Shown: one piece after another, positions 42,694 through 51,020 of the stretch | Position numbering within the stretch: position 1 is the first letter of the stretch | Layout of the letters: every line of letters starts with the position of its first letter | Assembly (NCBI GenBank): GCA_903851195.1 | Contig: CAINNJ010000004.1 | Coordinates: forward strand, 62,001 to 126,000 | Direction of reading: 5' to 3' | Source of the DNA: an uncultured Acidobacteriia bacterium | GTDB taxonomy: Bacteria > Acidobacteriota > Terriglobia > Bryobacterales > Bryobacteraceae | Length of the DNA stretch: 64,000 bases | The notes under the pieces: model-generated | The model's input: only the letters and a program-made list of their open reading frames with translations | Told to the model about the DNA's origin: nothing | The model's database searches: none | Made by a program: the position numbers and the translations under genes

Positions 42694-43773
42694 ATGAGCG
42701 CTTTCGGCGATGACTTTCCCCCTCACGGAGCCGAAAGCCTGAGCGGGCTTGTGTCCGGCCCGAAGGCGGACCCTCCCTGTCCCCGGCGCGAGGACACGGA
42801 GAAATCCGATTCCCGACCCCATTACGCGGAATTTCTCGGCCTCCCGGCGGTGATTGCTTCGCCTGCGATGCGCCGTCTGATGAGCACCGTGGAGAAGATC
42901 GCGCGCACGGATGCGCCGGTTCTCATCACGGGGGAAAGCGGCACGGGCAAAGAGGTGGTGGCGCGGGCGATTCACCATTTTCCCCCCCGGTGTTCCCGGG
43001 CGTTCGTCGATGTCAACTGTGCCGCCTTGCCGGAAAACCTGATGGAAAGCGAGCTTTTCGGCTATGAAAAGGGCGCCTTCAGCGGTGCCGACGCGATCAA
43101 GCCAGGCTTCTTCGAGACGGCCCATGGCGGAACGCTTTTCCTCGACGAGATTGGTGAACTGGATCCGCGCATGCAGGCCAAACTGCTGCGCGCGCTGGAC
43201 GGCCAGCCTTACTACCGCTTGGGCGGGACAAAGAAGATCGTCGCGGAACCGAGAGTGGTGGCGGCCACGAACCTGCCCCTGGCCCAGGCGCTCGAAAGCG
43301 GGAAGTTCCGGCGCGATCTCTACCATCGGCTCGACGTGTTTCAGCTGCGGATTCCGCCGCTGCGCAACCGGGTGGAGGATATCGGGCCGCTCTGCCAGTT
43401 GTTCCTGCGCAATTCGGGGATTTCCCTCGGCGAGGACGCATTGGCCATTCTGGAAGAGTATTCCTGGCCCGGTAATATTCGGGAACTGCGAAACGTGCTG
43501 ACCCGGGCCGCGCTGTTCGTCAACGGCGACCAGATTCGGGCCAACGATCTGCCTCTCGAACTGGCGTGCGGGGAAGCGCACCCGGGCGAAGGCGAATACT
43601 CGCTGACCGATCTGGAGCAGCAGACCATTTTCCGTGTGCTGGCTCAGACCAACGGCCACCAGCAGAAAGCGGCGGAATTGCTGGGCATCTCGCGACGAAC
43701 GCTTATCCGCAAACTCAAGACCTACCGCAGCCACGCGAGGACGTCCGCAAAGCCGGCGCACCGGCCTTCGTAG
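42694..43773 (+). CDS. sigma-54-dependent activator with GAFSGA loop
   Basis: 359 residues from ATG 42694. A TTG at 42649 is in frame, but it is the first codon of a TTGACA, a likely -35, so I prefer the ATG. A 60-residue unstructured N-terminus replaces any sensor domain. AAA+ motifs: Walker A GESGTGKE, Walker B TLFLDEIGE, R-finger RRDLYHRL. The sigma-54 contact loop reads GAFSGA instead of GAFTGA, a conservative change. The C-terminal Fis-type HTH is QKAAELLGISRRTLIRKL. It is divergent from the c-di-GMP/peptide operon with 224 nt between, and is a candidate regulator of it, though no -24/-12 box was found by eye. Confidence 0.9.
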   Translation: MSAFGDDFPPHGAESLSGLVSGPKADPPCPRREDTEKSDSRPHYAEFLGLPAVIASPAMRRLMSTVEKIARTDAPVLITGESGTGKEVVARAIHHFPPRCSRAFVDVNCAALPENLMESELFGYEKGAFSGADAIKPGFFETAHGGTLFLDEIGELDPRMQAKLLRALDGQPYYRLGGTKKIVAEPRVVAATNLPLAQALESGKFRRDLYHRLDVFQLRIPPLRNRVEDIGPLCQLFLRNSGISLGEDALAILEEYSWPGNIRELRNVLTRAALFVNGDQIRANDLPLELACGEAHPGEGEYSLTDLEQQTIFRVLAQTNGHQQKAAELLGISRRTLIRKLKTYRSHARTSAKPAHRPS

Positions 43774-43780
43774 GACCCTA

Positions 43781-43786
43781 TATAAT
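43781..43786 (+). promoter_or_regulatory. -10 hexamer TATAAT of the esterase gene
   Basis: A perfect TATAAT lies 9 nt before the ATG at 43796. There is no Shine-Dalgarno and no clear -35. The transcript would start at or within about 3 nt of the ATG. Confidence 0.6.
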
Positions 43787-43795
43787 CCTTGCGGT

Positions 43796-45040
43796 ATGTC
43801 CAAAACGCAAAACTGTTTAGTAGCCGGGCTGTGTTTCCTGTGGAGCGCGGGTGCGTTCGCGCAGCCGGGGCCGGCCCGGGGCGGCGGACCGGTGAAGTCT
43901 CCCGAGGTGGCCGCGGACGGCCGCGTGACTTTTCGGCTGCGCGCGCCCAATGCGAAAGAAGTGGCGGTAACCGGTCTGGCGCCGGGTCAGCGACTGGCGA
44001 TGCAGAAAGACGAGCAGGGCGTCTGGAGCGTGACCACGGAAGCACTGAAGCCCGATATGTACGGCTACATGTTCAGTGTCGACGGCGCGAACTTTAACGA
44101 CCCGGGCAACGCCGCTTTCAAGACCGCCATGTTCGGCGCGGGACAGAGTCTGGTCCACGTGCCGGGGCCTGTCAGCTGGGAGCCCGCTCCGGGCATCGCG
44201 CGGGGCGCCGTGGCACACCATTTCTATCATTCCGCACTGATCGGCGACGACCGCGACTTTTACGTCTACACACCGCCGAATTATGAGCCCAACAGGAAGG
44301 AACCGTATCCTGTCCTCTACCTGCTGCATGGTCTGGGCGACGACGCCTATGGCTGGATCAGCGCCGGGGCGGCGAATGTGATTCTCGATAACCTGATCGC
44401 GCAGGGAAAAGCCAAACCGATGATCATGGTGAATACTCTGGGCTACGGCGTCGCCAACATGCTGTCGGATGGACGCGGCGGACGCGGCGGCGGGCCGGGA
44501 GTGATCGGCGGCGACAGGATGATCCCGCAGTTCACGCAGGCCGTGCTCGACGAAGTGATGCCGCAGGTGGAGAAGCAGTACCGGGTCACGAAGGATCGCG
44601 CCGAAAGGGCTGTAGCCGGGCTTTCGATGGGCGGCGCGGAAGCGCTGTTCACCGGGCTCAATCATCAGGATAAGTTCGCGTGGGTCGCTTCGTTCAGCGG
44701 CGCGTTCGTGATGTGGCCGGGCGCGGTGAATCCGAATGCGCCTGCGCCGGCCGCCGGTGGTGGCCGGGGCGGACGGCCTTCGCTCGATGAAGCTGTTTTC
44801 GCGAAAAACTTCCCCGGTCTCACGGCGAAGACGAACTCGCAGCTCAAAATGCTCTACATCGCCTGTGGCACGGATGACGGACTGATCGGCGTCAATCGTC
44901 AGTTCAAAGACTGGCTGAAGGCGAAGGACATCAAATTCACGGACGTGGAAGTGCCCGGCATGGCGCACGTCTGGCCCCTGTGGCGGCAGAACCTGACGGA
45001 GATCGCGCCGCTGCTGTTTCAGGCAAAGACAGGCAAGTAA
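43796..45040 (+). CDS. secreted esterase (CE1/esterase D-like) with E-set domain
   Basis: 414 residues from ATG 43796, which opens a signal peptide (1-23). Residues about 35-115 look like a CBM48/E-set beta domain (VTFRLRAPNAKEVAVTGL). The alpha/beta-hydrolase has the oxyanion region YLLHGLGDD, nucleophile elbow GLSMGG, a CGTDDGL acidic loop and a C-terminal His (GMAHVWPLW). This is the arrangement of feruloyl/acetyl xylan esterases. Two Gly/Arg-rich insertions (GRGGRGGGPG, GGGRGGRP) are unusual. The stop lies in the first unit of a 16-bp tandem repeat. The substrate is presumably plant polysaccharide esters, by family. Confidence 0.9.
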   Translation: MSKTQNCLVAGLCFLWSAGAFAQPGPARGGGPVKSPEVAADGRVTFRLRAPNAKEVAVTGLAPGQRLAMQKDEQGVWSVTTEALKPDMYGYMFSVDGANFNDPGNAAFKTAMFGAGQSLVHVPGPVSWEPAPGIARGAVAHHFYHSALIGDDRDFYVYTPPNYEPNRKEPYPVLYLLHGLGDDAYGWISAGAANVILDNLIAQGKAKPMIMVNTLGYGVANMLSDGRGGRGGGPGVIGGDRMIPQFTQAVLDEVMPQVEKQYRVTKDRAERAVAGLSMGGAEALFTGLNHQDKFAWVASFSGAFVMWPGAVNPNAPAPAAGGGRGGRPSLDEAVFAKNFPGLTAKTNSQLKMLYIACGTDDGLIGVNRQFKDWLKAKDIKFTDVEVPGMAHVWPLWRQNLTEIAPLLFQAKTGK

Positions 45041-45072
45041 AAAGACAGGCAAGTAAAAAGGCAGTCGAGTAA
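45025..45072 (+). repeat. three 16-bp tandem repeats spanning the esterase stop
   Basis: AAAGACAGGCAAGTAA occurs twice exactly (45025-45040, 45041-45056), and a third copy differs at 3 positions (45057-45072). Each unit ends in TAA. Because 16 is not a multiple of 3, the three TAA codons (45038, 45054, 45070) fall in all three frames. Confidence 0.85.
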
Positions 45073-45156
45073 GAAGTACGCGCTTTCACAACGAAGGGCT
45101 TCGGCAATCGCCGCGTCGCTTCCGGTTTCGGATACCATGAGGCCGAGGCATACGCG

Positions 45157-45429
45157 ATGATAAATCCCAACGTGATGCGCGCGGTCGGAGAAGCGCTCGA
45201 AGCCCACAACGTGCAGCCGAAGCCGGACGAGCACATGGCGGACGCCGCGGCACGGGCACTGGGCGTCTCCCCCGCGCAGTCGAAGGTCTGGCTCGATGCG
45301 CTCGATGAGGGCTGTCCCGTGGAAGAGGCCAATCGCCGCGCGGGAATCGTGAGTCATGACGAGAACGCGCCGGTGCTGATGTCCGTGGCGCGCGCCATCG
45401 GCCGTTTCGCCGGACAGATCGCCGGCTGA
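45157..45429 (+). CDS. small hypothetical protein
   Basis: 90 residues, no signal peptide and no membrane span; predicted soluble and helical. Composition is ordinary for a cytoplasmic protein, with an alanine-rich centre (DAAARALGVSPAQSKVWLDAL) and a C-terminal amphipathic helix (VLMSVARAIGRFAGQIAG). I do not recognise the family. GAGG stands 11 nt before the ATG, a weak ribosome site. It lies between the esterase repeats and a small lipoprotein gene, all on one strand. Confidence 0.6.
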   Translation: MINPNVMRAVGEALEAHNVQPKPDEHMADAAARALGVSPAQSKVWLDALDEGCPVEEANRRAGIVSHDENAPVLMSVARAIGRFAGQIAG

Positions 45430-45455
45430 TTCCGTTTGGGTGTCGACATGCTCAG

Positions 45456-45761
45456 ATGCGGACGATGGGTCTGCAAAACCGGGCATTTCGGGCGACCGCC
45501 GGCGCTTTATTGGTATTGACAGCAGCGCTGGCGGGCTGCGAATCTCCGCGGCAGCGGGAAGCCGAGCATCGTCAGGCTGTGGAAGACCGGAGTTCTCCGG
45601 CTTACAAAGCGGGTGAGGCGGCGAACAAAGTCGCGCGGGAGGCGGGTCGGGCCGCCGCGGTGGCGGAGCGCAAGCTGGAAGAAGGAGCGCGCAAGGCCAG
45701 AGAGGGCTGGAAAGAGGAAAACCGGAAACAACGGGAGAAGGAACGCGAACGCAATCCCTGA
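45456..45761 (+). CDS. small lipoprotein with charged coiled-coil tail
   Basis: 101 residues. The lipobox LTAALAGC places the lipidated Cys at about residue 28. The mature part is an uninterrupted, strongly charged helix rich in Ala, Glu, Lys and Arg. It resembles small envelope lipoproteins of the Lpp kind in layout only; no homology is claimed. ATG 45456, or the next in-frame ATG 9 nt later. Starts 26 nt after the preceding gene. Confidence 0.65.
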   Translation: MRTMGLQNRAFRATAGALLVLTAALAGCESPRQREAEHRQAVEDRSSPAYKAGEAANKVAREAGRAAAVAERKLEEGARKAREGWKEENRKQREKERERNP

Positions 45762-45800
45762 TTTGTTCAGGGACGTGCACAATGGATTGCCGTCCGGCGC

Positions 45801-45806
45801 TAGACT
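45801..45806 (+). promoter_or_regulatory. -10-like hexamer of the NTF2-like gene
   Basis: TAGACT ends 7 nt before the ATG at 45814, which has no Shine-Dalgarno; consistent with a leaderless transcript. Confidence 0.45.
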
Positions 45807-45813
45807 GGGCGGT

Positions 45814-46278
45814 ATGCGCTTGCTTCCCGTTCTTCTGTTGGCCTTTTCGATGACCGCCTCCGCGGAAGACATCGCCGAGGAAAAAAACGTCGTCGCCGTA
45901 GTACAGAAACTGTTCGACGCCATGGCCGCGCATGACGCGGAAGCCGCCCGCGCCGTCACCATTCCCGACGGTCGCGTGATGGCCGTGCGCGGGACCGGTA
46001 AACCATCCAACATCTCTCTTGAGGAGTTCGCTGCCCGACTTTCCACGGCAAAGCAGAAATATCTGGAACGGATGTGGAATCCGAAAGTGCTGCTTCGCGG
46101 GGGCATTGCTCAGGTCTGGGCGGATTACGATTTTCATTTCGACGGAAAATTTACCCACTGCGGCATCGATTCGTTTGGCCTGATTAAAACCACGGATGGC
46201 TGGAAAATCTCGGCGGTGTCCTACACGGTGGAGACGACTGGTTGCCAGCCGAGTCCGCTCGGCACGCCTGGAAATTAG
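45814..46278 (+). CDS. secreted NTF2-like (SnoaL/DUF4440-type) protein
   Basis: 154 residues from ATG 45814 (signal peptide MRLLPVLLLAFSMTASA); the frame back to 45613 overlaps the lipoprotein gene. The opening helix VVQKLFDAMAAHDAEAARAV, the central VWADYDFHFDGKFTHCGIDSFGLIKTTDGWKISAVSYT and the beta-sheet pattern are typical of NTF2-like cone-shaped pockets, which bind small ligands or act as isomerases or dehydratases. There is no partner enzyme; the ligand is unknown. The next 153 nt (46279-46431) to speA hold no gene. Confidence 0.75.
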   Translation: MRLLPVLLLAFSMTASAEDIAEEKNVVAVVQKLFDAMAAHDAEAARAVTIPDGRVMAVRGTGKPSNISLEEFAARLSTAKQKYLERMWNPKVLLRGGIAQVWADYDFHFDGKFTHCGIDSFGLIKTTDGWKISAVSYTVETTGCQPSPLGTPGN

Positions 46279-46431
46279 CGGCTCGCGTCTTCCGGATAGA
46301 GCGCCGGAAAAACACGAAAGTTTTTCTTGCCCTCGTCTCCAATCCGAAGGACACTGAAATTTCAACGGCGCGGATCGCGGTCCGGCGTGTCTTTTCTCGT
46401 ATTCATCAGATTGTAAGAGGGTTCAAAAGAG

Positions 46432-48381
46432 TTGGAAAAAAACGGTCGCAAAGGTTCAATCGTCCTCGAGCCCACGGAGCGCTGGTCGGCGCAGGACGCC
46501 AGAGAATTGTTCGATGTTGCCAGTTGGGGAAAAGGATACTTTTCGGTCAGCGATGGCGGTCATGTGCTGGTGCATCCGGAAAAAGATCCGGCGCGCAGTA
46601 TCAATCTGAAGGAACTCGTCGACACCCTGGTGCTTCGCGGCATTCAGCTGCCGATTCTCATCCGCTTTGCCGAAATTCTGAAGCACCGCCTGGGCGAGTT
46701 GCACGAGGCGTTCGACACCGCCATTCGCGAACACAAATACAACGGCGGCTACCAGTGCGTTTACCCGATTAAGGTCAACCAGCAGCGGCAGGTCGTCGAA
46801 GAGGTTCTGGAGTTTGGCAAGCCGTTCAAATTCGGCCTCGAGGCGGGTTCCAAGCCCGAACTGCTCGCCGTGATGGCGCTGGCGGATAACGAAACTCCCA
46901 TCATCTGCAACGGTTTCAAAGACGACGAATACATCGAAATGGCCATGCTGGCCCAGAAGATCGGGCGCAAGATCATTCCGGTGGTGGAGAAGTACACGGA
47001 GCTGGCGCTCATCCGGAAGTACGCGGAACGGGTCGGCGTGCGGCCCATGATCGGGATCCGCGCGAAGCTCGCCGCGCGCGGTTCGGGGCGCTGGAAGGGT
47101 TCGGGCGGCTACCGGTCGAAGTTCGGCCTGAGCACCACCGAAGTCATGAAGGCACTGCTGGAACTGCAGACGTGGGGCATGGCGGACTGCCTGAAGCTGC
47201 TGCACTTCCACCTGGGCAGCCAGATCACCAATATCCGTCAGGTGAAGGGCGCGGTCAACGAAGCCGCCCGGCTGTATGCGGAGTTGTGGCGCGTCGGCGC
47301 AACCGGTCTGCAGTATCTGGACGTGGGCGGCGGCTTGGGCATCGATTATGACGGTTCGCAGACGGACTTCGAATCGAGCGTCAATTACACCCTGCAGGAA
47401 TACGCGAACGACGTCATTTACCACGCGCAAAACGTTTGCGACGAGACGAACGTGCCGCATCCGACGATCATCACGGAGAGCGGCCGCGCCATCGCGGCGT
47501 ATCACAGCGTGCTCGTGTTCAACGTGCTGGGCGTCTCCGGTCTGGGCGAAGAAGAGGCCCCGCAGGATCTGCCTCCCGATCCGGAACAGCCGCTCATCGA
47601 TCTTCAGGAAACCTTCCGTTCCGTCAACTCGCGCAATCTGCTGGAGGCGTATCACGATGCCCAGCAGGCGCTCGATTCGTCGCTGAATCTGTTCAGTCTG
47701 GGCTATCTGCCGCTCGACCAGCGCTGCATCGCCGAAAATCTTTTCTGGGCCATCTGCCGGAAAGTTTCGAAGATGGCGCGCGAACTCGACTTCTTCCCGG
47801 AAGAACTCGAGGGCCTGGACGCGATGCTGTCCGACACCTACTTCTGCAACTTTTCGCTCTTCCAGAGCATGCCGGACAGTTGGGCGATCAAGCAACTGTT
47901 CCCCATCATGCCGGTGCATCGCCTGGATGAGAGGCCGACCCATCACGCCGTGCTCGGCGATATCACCTGCGATTCCGATGGCAAGGTGGATCAGTTCATC
48001 GACCGGCGCGATGTGAAGAAAACTCTGGCGCTGCATGAGTACGACGGTTCGGATTACTACCTGGCGTCGTTCCTGGTAGGTGCGTACCAGGAGATTCTGG
48101 GCGACCTGCACAACCTCTTTGGCGATACCAACGCGGTCCATGTCCGGCTAAGCCCTTCGGGTGAAGTGATCCTGGATGAGGTCATCAAGGGCGACACGGT
48201 CCGGGAAGTGCTGGATTATGTGCAGTTTAAGACCGATTCCCTGGTGACCAAACTCCGTCGCAGCGTCGAAGATGCCGTTCGCGAAGGACGGTTGGGGTAT
48301 GAAGAATCCGGGCGCCTGCTGCGCTTCTATGAAGAAGGGCTTCACGGATATACCTATCTGGAAGACCCTCACGAGAGGTAA
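46432..48381 (+). CDS. speA: biosynthetic arginine decarboxylase
   Basis: Converts arginine to agmatine for polyamine synthesis, with PLP and Mg2+. 649 residues, near the usual 630-660. Fold-type III PLP barrel: PLP-lysine in YPIKVNQQRQVVEE (about 106), HLGSQ near 262, GGGLGIDYDGSQT near 300, and the C-terminal beta domain with DSDGKVDQFID. The start is TTG 46432 (MEKNGRKGS); no other upstream in-frame start fits. No agmatine ureohydrolase or N-carbamoylputrescine amidase is nearby, so the pathway continues elsewhere. Confidence 0.95.
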   Translation: MEKNGRKGSIVLEPTERWSAQDARELFDVASWGKGYFSVSDGGHVLVHPEKDPARSINLKELVDTLVLRGIQLPILIRFAEILKHRLGELHEAFDTAIREHKYNGGYQCVYPIKVNQQRQVVEEVLEFGKPFKFGLEAGSKPELLAVMALADNETPIICNGFKDDEYIEMAMLAQKIGRKIIPVVEKYTELALIRKYAERVGVRPMIGIRAKLAARGSGRWKGSGGYRSKFGLSTTEVMKALLELQTWGMADCLKLLHFHLGSQITNIRQVKGAVNEAARLYAELWRVGATGLQYLDVGGGLGIDYDGSQTDFESSVNYTLQEYANDVIYHAQNVCDETNVPHPTIITESGRAIAAYHSVLVFNVLGVSGLGEEEAPQDLPPDPEQPLIDLQETFRSVNSRNLLEAYHDAQQALDSSLNLFSLGYLPLDQRCIAENLFWAICRKVSKMARELDFFPEELEGLDAMLSDTYFCNFSLFQSMPDSWAIKQLFPIMPVHRLDERPTHHAVLGDITCDSDGKVDQFIDRRDVKKTLALHEYDGSDYYLASFLVGAYQEILGDLHNLFGDTNAVHVRLSPSGEVILDEVIKGDTVREVLDYVQFKTDSLVTKLRRSVEDAVREGRLGYEESGRLLRFYEEGLHGYTYLEDPHER

Positions 48382-48431
48382 TACCCCTACTTTATTCACG
48401 GCCTGATAACGAAATTGTCACGGAGTTGTCA

Positions 48432-48437
48432 TATACT
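48432..48437 (+). promoter_or_regulatory. -10 hexamer with preceding TTGTCA direct repeats
   Basis: TATACT ends 6 nt before the ATG at 48444. Upstream, TTGTCA occurs at 48415-48420 and 48426-48431, an 11-bp-spaced direct repeat abutting the -10, so it may be a regulator site rather than a -35. Confidence 0.45.
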
Positions 48438-48443
48438 CCGGAC

Positions 48444-49751
48444 ATGGGCCGCACTGCACTTTCCGCGGGAGTGTCAATCGCGTTGCTGGCGAGTCAGGCG
48501 CTGGCCTGCGACAGCAGTTCCGGCGAGAATCTGTTCCGCCGGGGCGATTTCGAGGGTGCAGCCGCTTCGTTTCAGGCTGCGCTCACGGCCGATTCCCGCT
48601 GCGCGCGGGCGTACTGGGGTCTGGGGCGGACGGAACTCGTGCAGTTCCATCGCAAGACGGCGCGGTACCTGTTTGCGAGAGCTTACGGGCTGAATCCGCG
48701 TGACCCGGATATCATTCTTTCCTACCTGGAATTCGTCACCGAACCCGAAAGCCGGAGCACGCTGTTACGGAACGTCGTGTTGCTGACGCAGCGGTCGGAC
48801 CCGCGGAGGGCACAGGAAGCCCTGGGCGTGCTGGAGTTCGAAACCCGGACTCGCGGGGTGGCGCTCGGCCGGCTGGTCAGTCCTTACCGGGCGTACGCCA
48901 TTCCGTTGTCCTGGTTTCAGCCGGCAGACCCACGCCCGGTCGGTTTGCTGTTGCCCGTTGTCATCAACAAAGGCAAAGCGCTGCGGTTGCTGCTCGACAC
49001 CGGAGCGCGCGGAATCACGATCGGCTCGAAGGCGGCGCGGTCACTGGACCTGCATCCCCTTGCGGAGGCCGGAATCGGCGGACTGGGAAGCGCCGGACCG
49101 GTGAACGCAACCGTTACCGTGGCGAAATCCGTGGCGGTTGGCGATTTGCGTCTGGAGAACTGCGTGGTGGAAGTGACGCGGGACGCCCTGACGGAAGGCG
49201 CGGACGGCGTGATCGGCATGAATGTGTTCGAGGCGTTCCGGATTCGCCTCAATGCGCGCAACCGAACCCTCGAACTGATGCCTTTCGCGGACCAGACCCC
49301 TGCGGTTGAATACGTGGCGAATCCCTGGATGGACTATGACCGGTCGGCCGCTCTGGCCGCGGCTTCCGGGGCGCCTGCCTACCGCGCCGGGCACTTCCTG
49401 CTGGTGCGGACGAAGGTCTATGAGCGGGAAGGCCTGTTTCTGGTGGATACCGGGTCCGCCGTCACGTCGCTTTCGCGCGATTTCGCGCCTGTTTCGGCAC
49501 AACGCGACGGCACGAGGTCGCTGCGCGGTGCGGCCGGAGCCGTGCCGGATGCCATTCGCATCTCACCCGTGACGCTGGAGATTGCCGGCAGAACGTTCGT
49601 GGACCGGGAGACGGTTTCGATGGATCTGGCCGAGATCAGCCAGCGGCAGGGCGTGCGGATTTCCGGTATTCTGGGCTACCCTGCCATGAGCCGCGCCCCG
49701 GTCACGTTCAACTATCGCGACGGTCTGGTCGATCTGGGCGAACCGCACTGA
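48444..49751 (+). CDS. secreted TPR protein with two retropepsin-like aspartic protease lobes
   Basis: 435 residues. ATG 48444 starts the signal peptide (MGRTALSAGVSIALLASQALAC) and is 6 nt after a TATACT; the frame to 48426 is promoter. Residues about 25-130 form TPR-like helices (ENLFRRGDFEGAAASFQAALTAD). Two aspartyl-protease lobes follow: DTG at 185-187 (LLLDTGARGITI) and DTG at 335-337 (LVDTGSAVTSL), each with a later hydrophobic-hydrophobic-Gly motif (ADGVIGMN, SGILGYP). Most bacterial retropepsin-like proteins have one lobe and dimerise; two lobes in one chain mimic pepsin. Whether it is active is not shown by sequence alone. Its stop is within a palindrome. Confidence 0.85.
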   Translation: MGRTALSAGVSIALLASQALACDSSSGENLFRRGDFEGAAASFQAALTADSRCARAYWGLGRTELVQFHRKTARYLFARAYGLNPRDPDIILSYLEFVTEPESRSTLLRNVVLLTQRSDPRRAQEALGVLEFETRTRGVALGRLVSPYRAYAIPLSWFQPADPRPVGLLLPVVINKGKALRLLLDTGARGITIGSKAARSLDLHPLAEAGIGGLGSAGPVNATVTVAKSVAVGDLRLENCVVEVTRDALTEGADGVIGMNVFEAFRIRLNARNRTLELMPFADQTPAVEYVANPWMDYDRSAALAAASGAPAYRAGHFLLVRTKVYEREGLFLVDTGSAVTSLSRDFAPVSAQRDGTRSLRGAAGAVPDAIRISPVTLEIAGRTFVDRETVSMDLAEISQRQGVRISGILGYPAMSRAPVTFNYRDGLVDLGEPH

Positions 49752-49767
49752 CAGTTCGCGTCAGTGC
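49745..49767. terminator. palindromic hairpin pairing two convergent stop codons
   Basis: GCACTGAC (49745-49752) and GTCAGTGC (49760-49767) form a perfect 8-bp stem with a 7-nt loop. The TGA of the protease gene (49749-49751) lies in one arm and the TGA of hemA (complement of 49761-49763) in the other. No T tract. Confidence 0.55.
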
Positions 49768-51020
49768 TGCAGATGGAAAACCTTGCGGATGAGTTCGATC
49801 GCCTGATTGCCTTCGGGCTGGCCCGCGTTGCGGCGCAGTTCTGAAATCGGCCCGTGGGCGATCTTGTTGATGATGGACTTCGTCATCTGCTCGATCTGCT
49901 GCTGCTGCTCCGGCGTGAGACCGGGCATGCGGCGAAGCGTCCGAAGCACTTCCGCGGCGCGGATTTCTTCCAGCTGTTCCTGCAGACTGATGATGGTGGG
50001 AGTGACCTGTTCCAGCTTCAGGCGCGACATCATCGCTTCCACTTCCTGGAAGACAATCGCTTCGGCCTGCTCGGCCTGTTTGGTGCGCTCCTGGATGTTG
50101 GCGTTGACAACGCCTTCCAGATCGTCCACGTCGTAGAGGAAGGCGCCCTCCACTTCGTTGACGGCGGGGTCGATATTGCGTGGCACCGCGATGTCGATCA
50201 GGAACATGGGCCGGTTCTTGCGCTGCGCGATCACCCGCTGCATGTCGTCGCGATTCAGGATGTAATGCGGCGCGCCGCTCGAAGCGATCACGATATCCAC
50301 TTCGTGCAGCATGGCCGGAAAGCGGGTGTATTCGATGGCTTTGCCGTTGAAGATTTTCGCCAGGTCCTCGGCACGGGAAAGCGTCCGGTTGGTGACCCAG
50401 ATGCGGCTGGCTCCGGAGCGGTGCAGATGTTTGGCGGCGAGTTCACCCATCTTTCCCGAGCCGATGATCAGGACCGTCTGGCCCTTCAGCGAGCCGAAGA
50501 TGCGGCGCGCGAGTTCCACCGCCGCGTAACTCACCGAGACCGCCATCTGGCCGATGCCCGTTTCGGAGCGAACGCGCTTCGCCACGTTGAAGGCGCGGGT
50601 GAGAACGGTTTCCAGCAGGCCCCCGACGGAGCCTTCGGTCTTCGCCGCGGCATAGGCAGCTTTGAGCTGGCCGAGAATCTGCGGTTCGCCCACCACCATG
50701 GAATCCAGACTGGCGGCCACGCGGAACATGTGCTGGATCGCCTCGCGGGATTCGAGCCGGTAGATATGGCCGTCGAAAATGGCGGCGGACCCCTGCCAGG
50801 CCTGCAGGAACTGATCGACGATGACGCCCGGCTCGATGTGGTCCGGGGAGGAAAGCAGAAATTCCACGCGGTTGCAGGTGGACAGCACGACGGCTTCCGA
50901 CGCGCCCATCTTCTGGAACTCCTGCAGCGCGTGCGGAATGCTGCCTTCCGGAATGGCGAGTTTCTCGCGCAGATGAACCGGGGCTGTTTTGTGGCTCAGG
51001 CCAGTGAGAAGCAACCTCAT
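49761..51020 (-). CDS. hemA: glutamyl-tRNA reductase
   Basis: First committed step of the C5 tetrapyrrole pathway: NADPH reduction of glutamyl-tRNA to glutamate-1-semialdehyde. 419 residues from ATG 51020 (MRLLLTGLSHKTAPV); the longer frame overlaps ccsA. Nucleophile Cys49 in VLSTCNRVEF; EPQILGQLKAAYAAA; the NADPH domain with LIIGSGKMGELAAKHL; and a helical dimerisation tail. Overlaps the upstream ccsA-like gene by 4 nt (translational coupling). The usual hemC/hemD/hemB genes are not downstream. Confidence 0.97.
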   Translation of the reverse strand: MRLLLTGLSHKTAPVHLREKLAIPEGSIPHALQEFQKMGASEAVVLSTCNRVEFLLSSPDHIEPGVIVDQFLQAWQGSAAIFDGHIYRLESREAIQHMFRVAASLDSMVVGEPQILGQLKAAYAAAKTEGSVGGLLETVLTRAFNVAKRVRSETGIGQMAVSVSYAAVELARRIFGSLKGQTVLIIGSGKMGELAAKHLHRSGASRIWVTNRTLSRAEDLAKIFNGKAIEYTRFPAMLHEVDIVIASSGAPHYILNRDDMQRVIAQRKNRPMFLIDIAVPRNIDPAVNEVEGAFLYDVDDLEGVVNANIQERTKQAEQAEAIVFQEVEAMMSRLKLEQVTPTIISLQEQLEEIRAAEVLRTLRRMPGLTPEQQQQIEQMTKSIINKIAHGPISELRRNAGQPEGNQAIELIRKVFHLQH

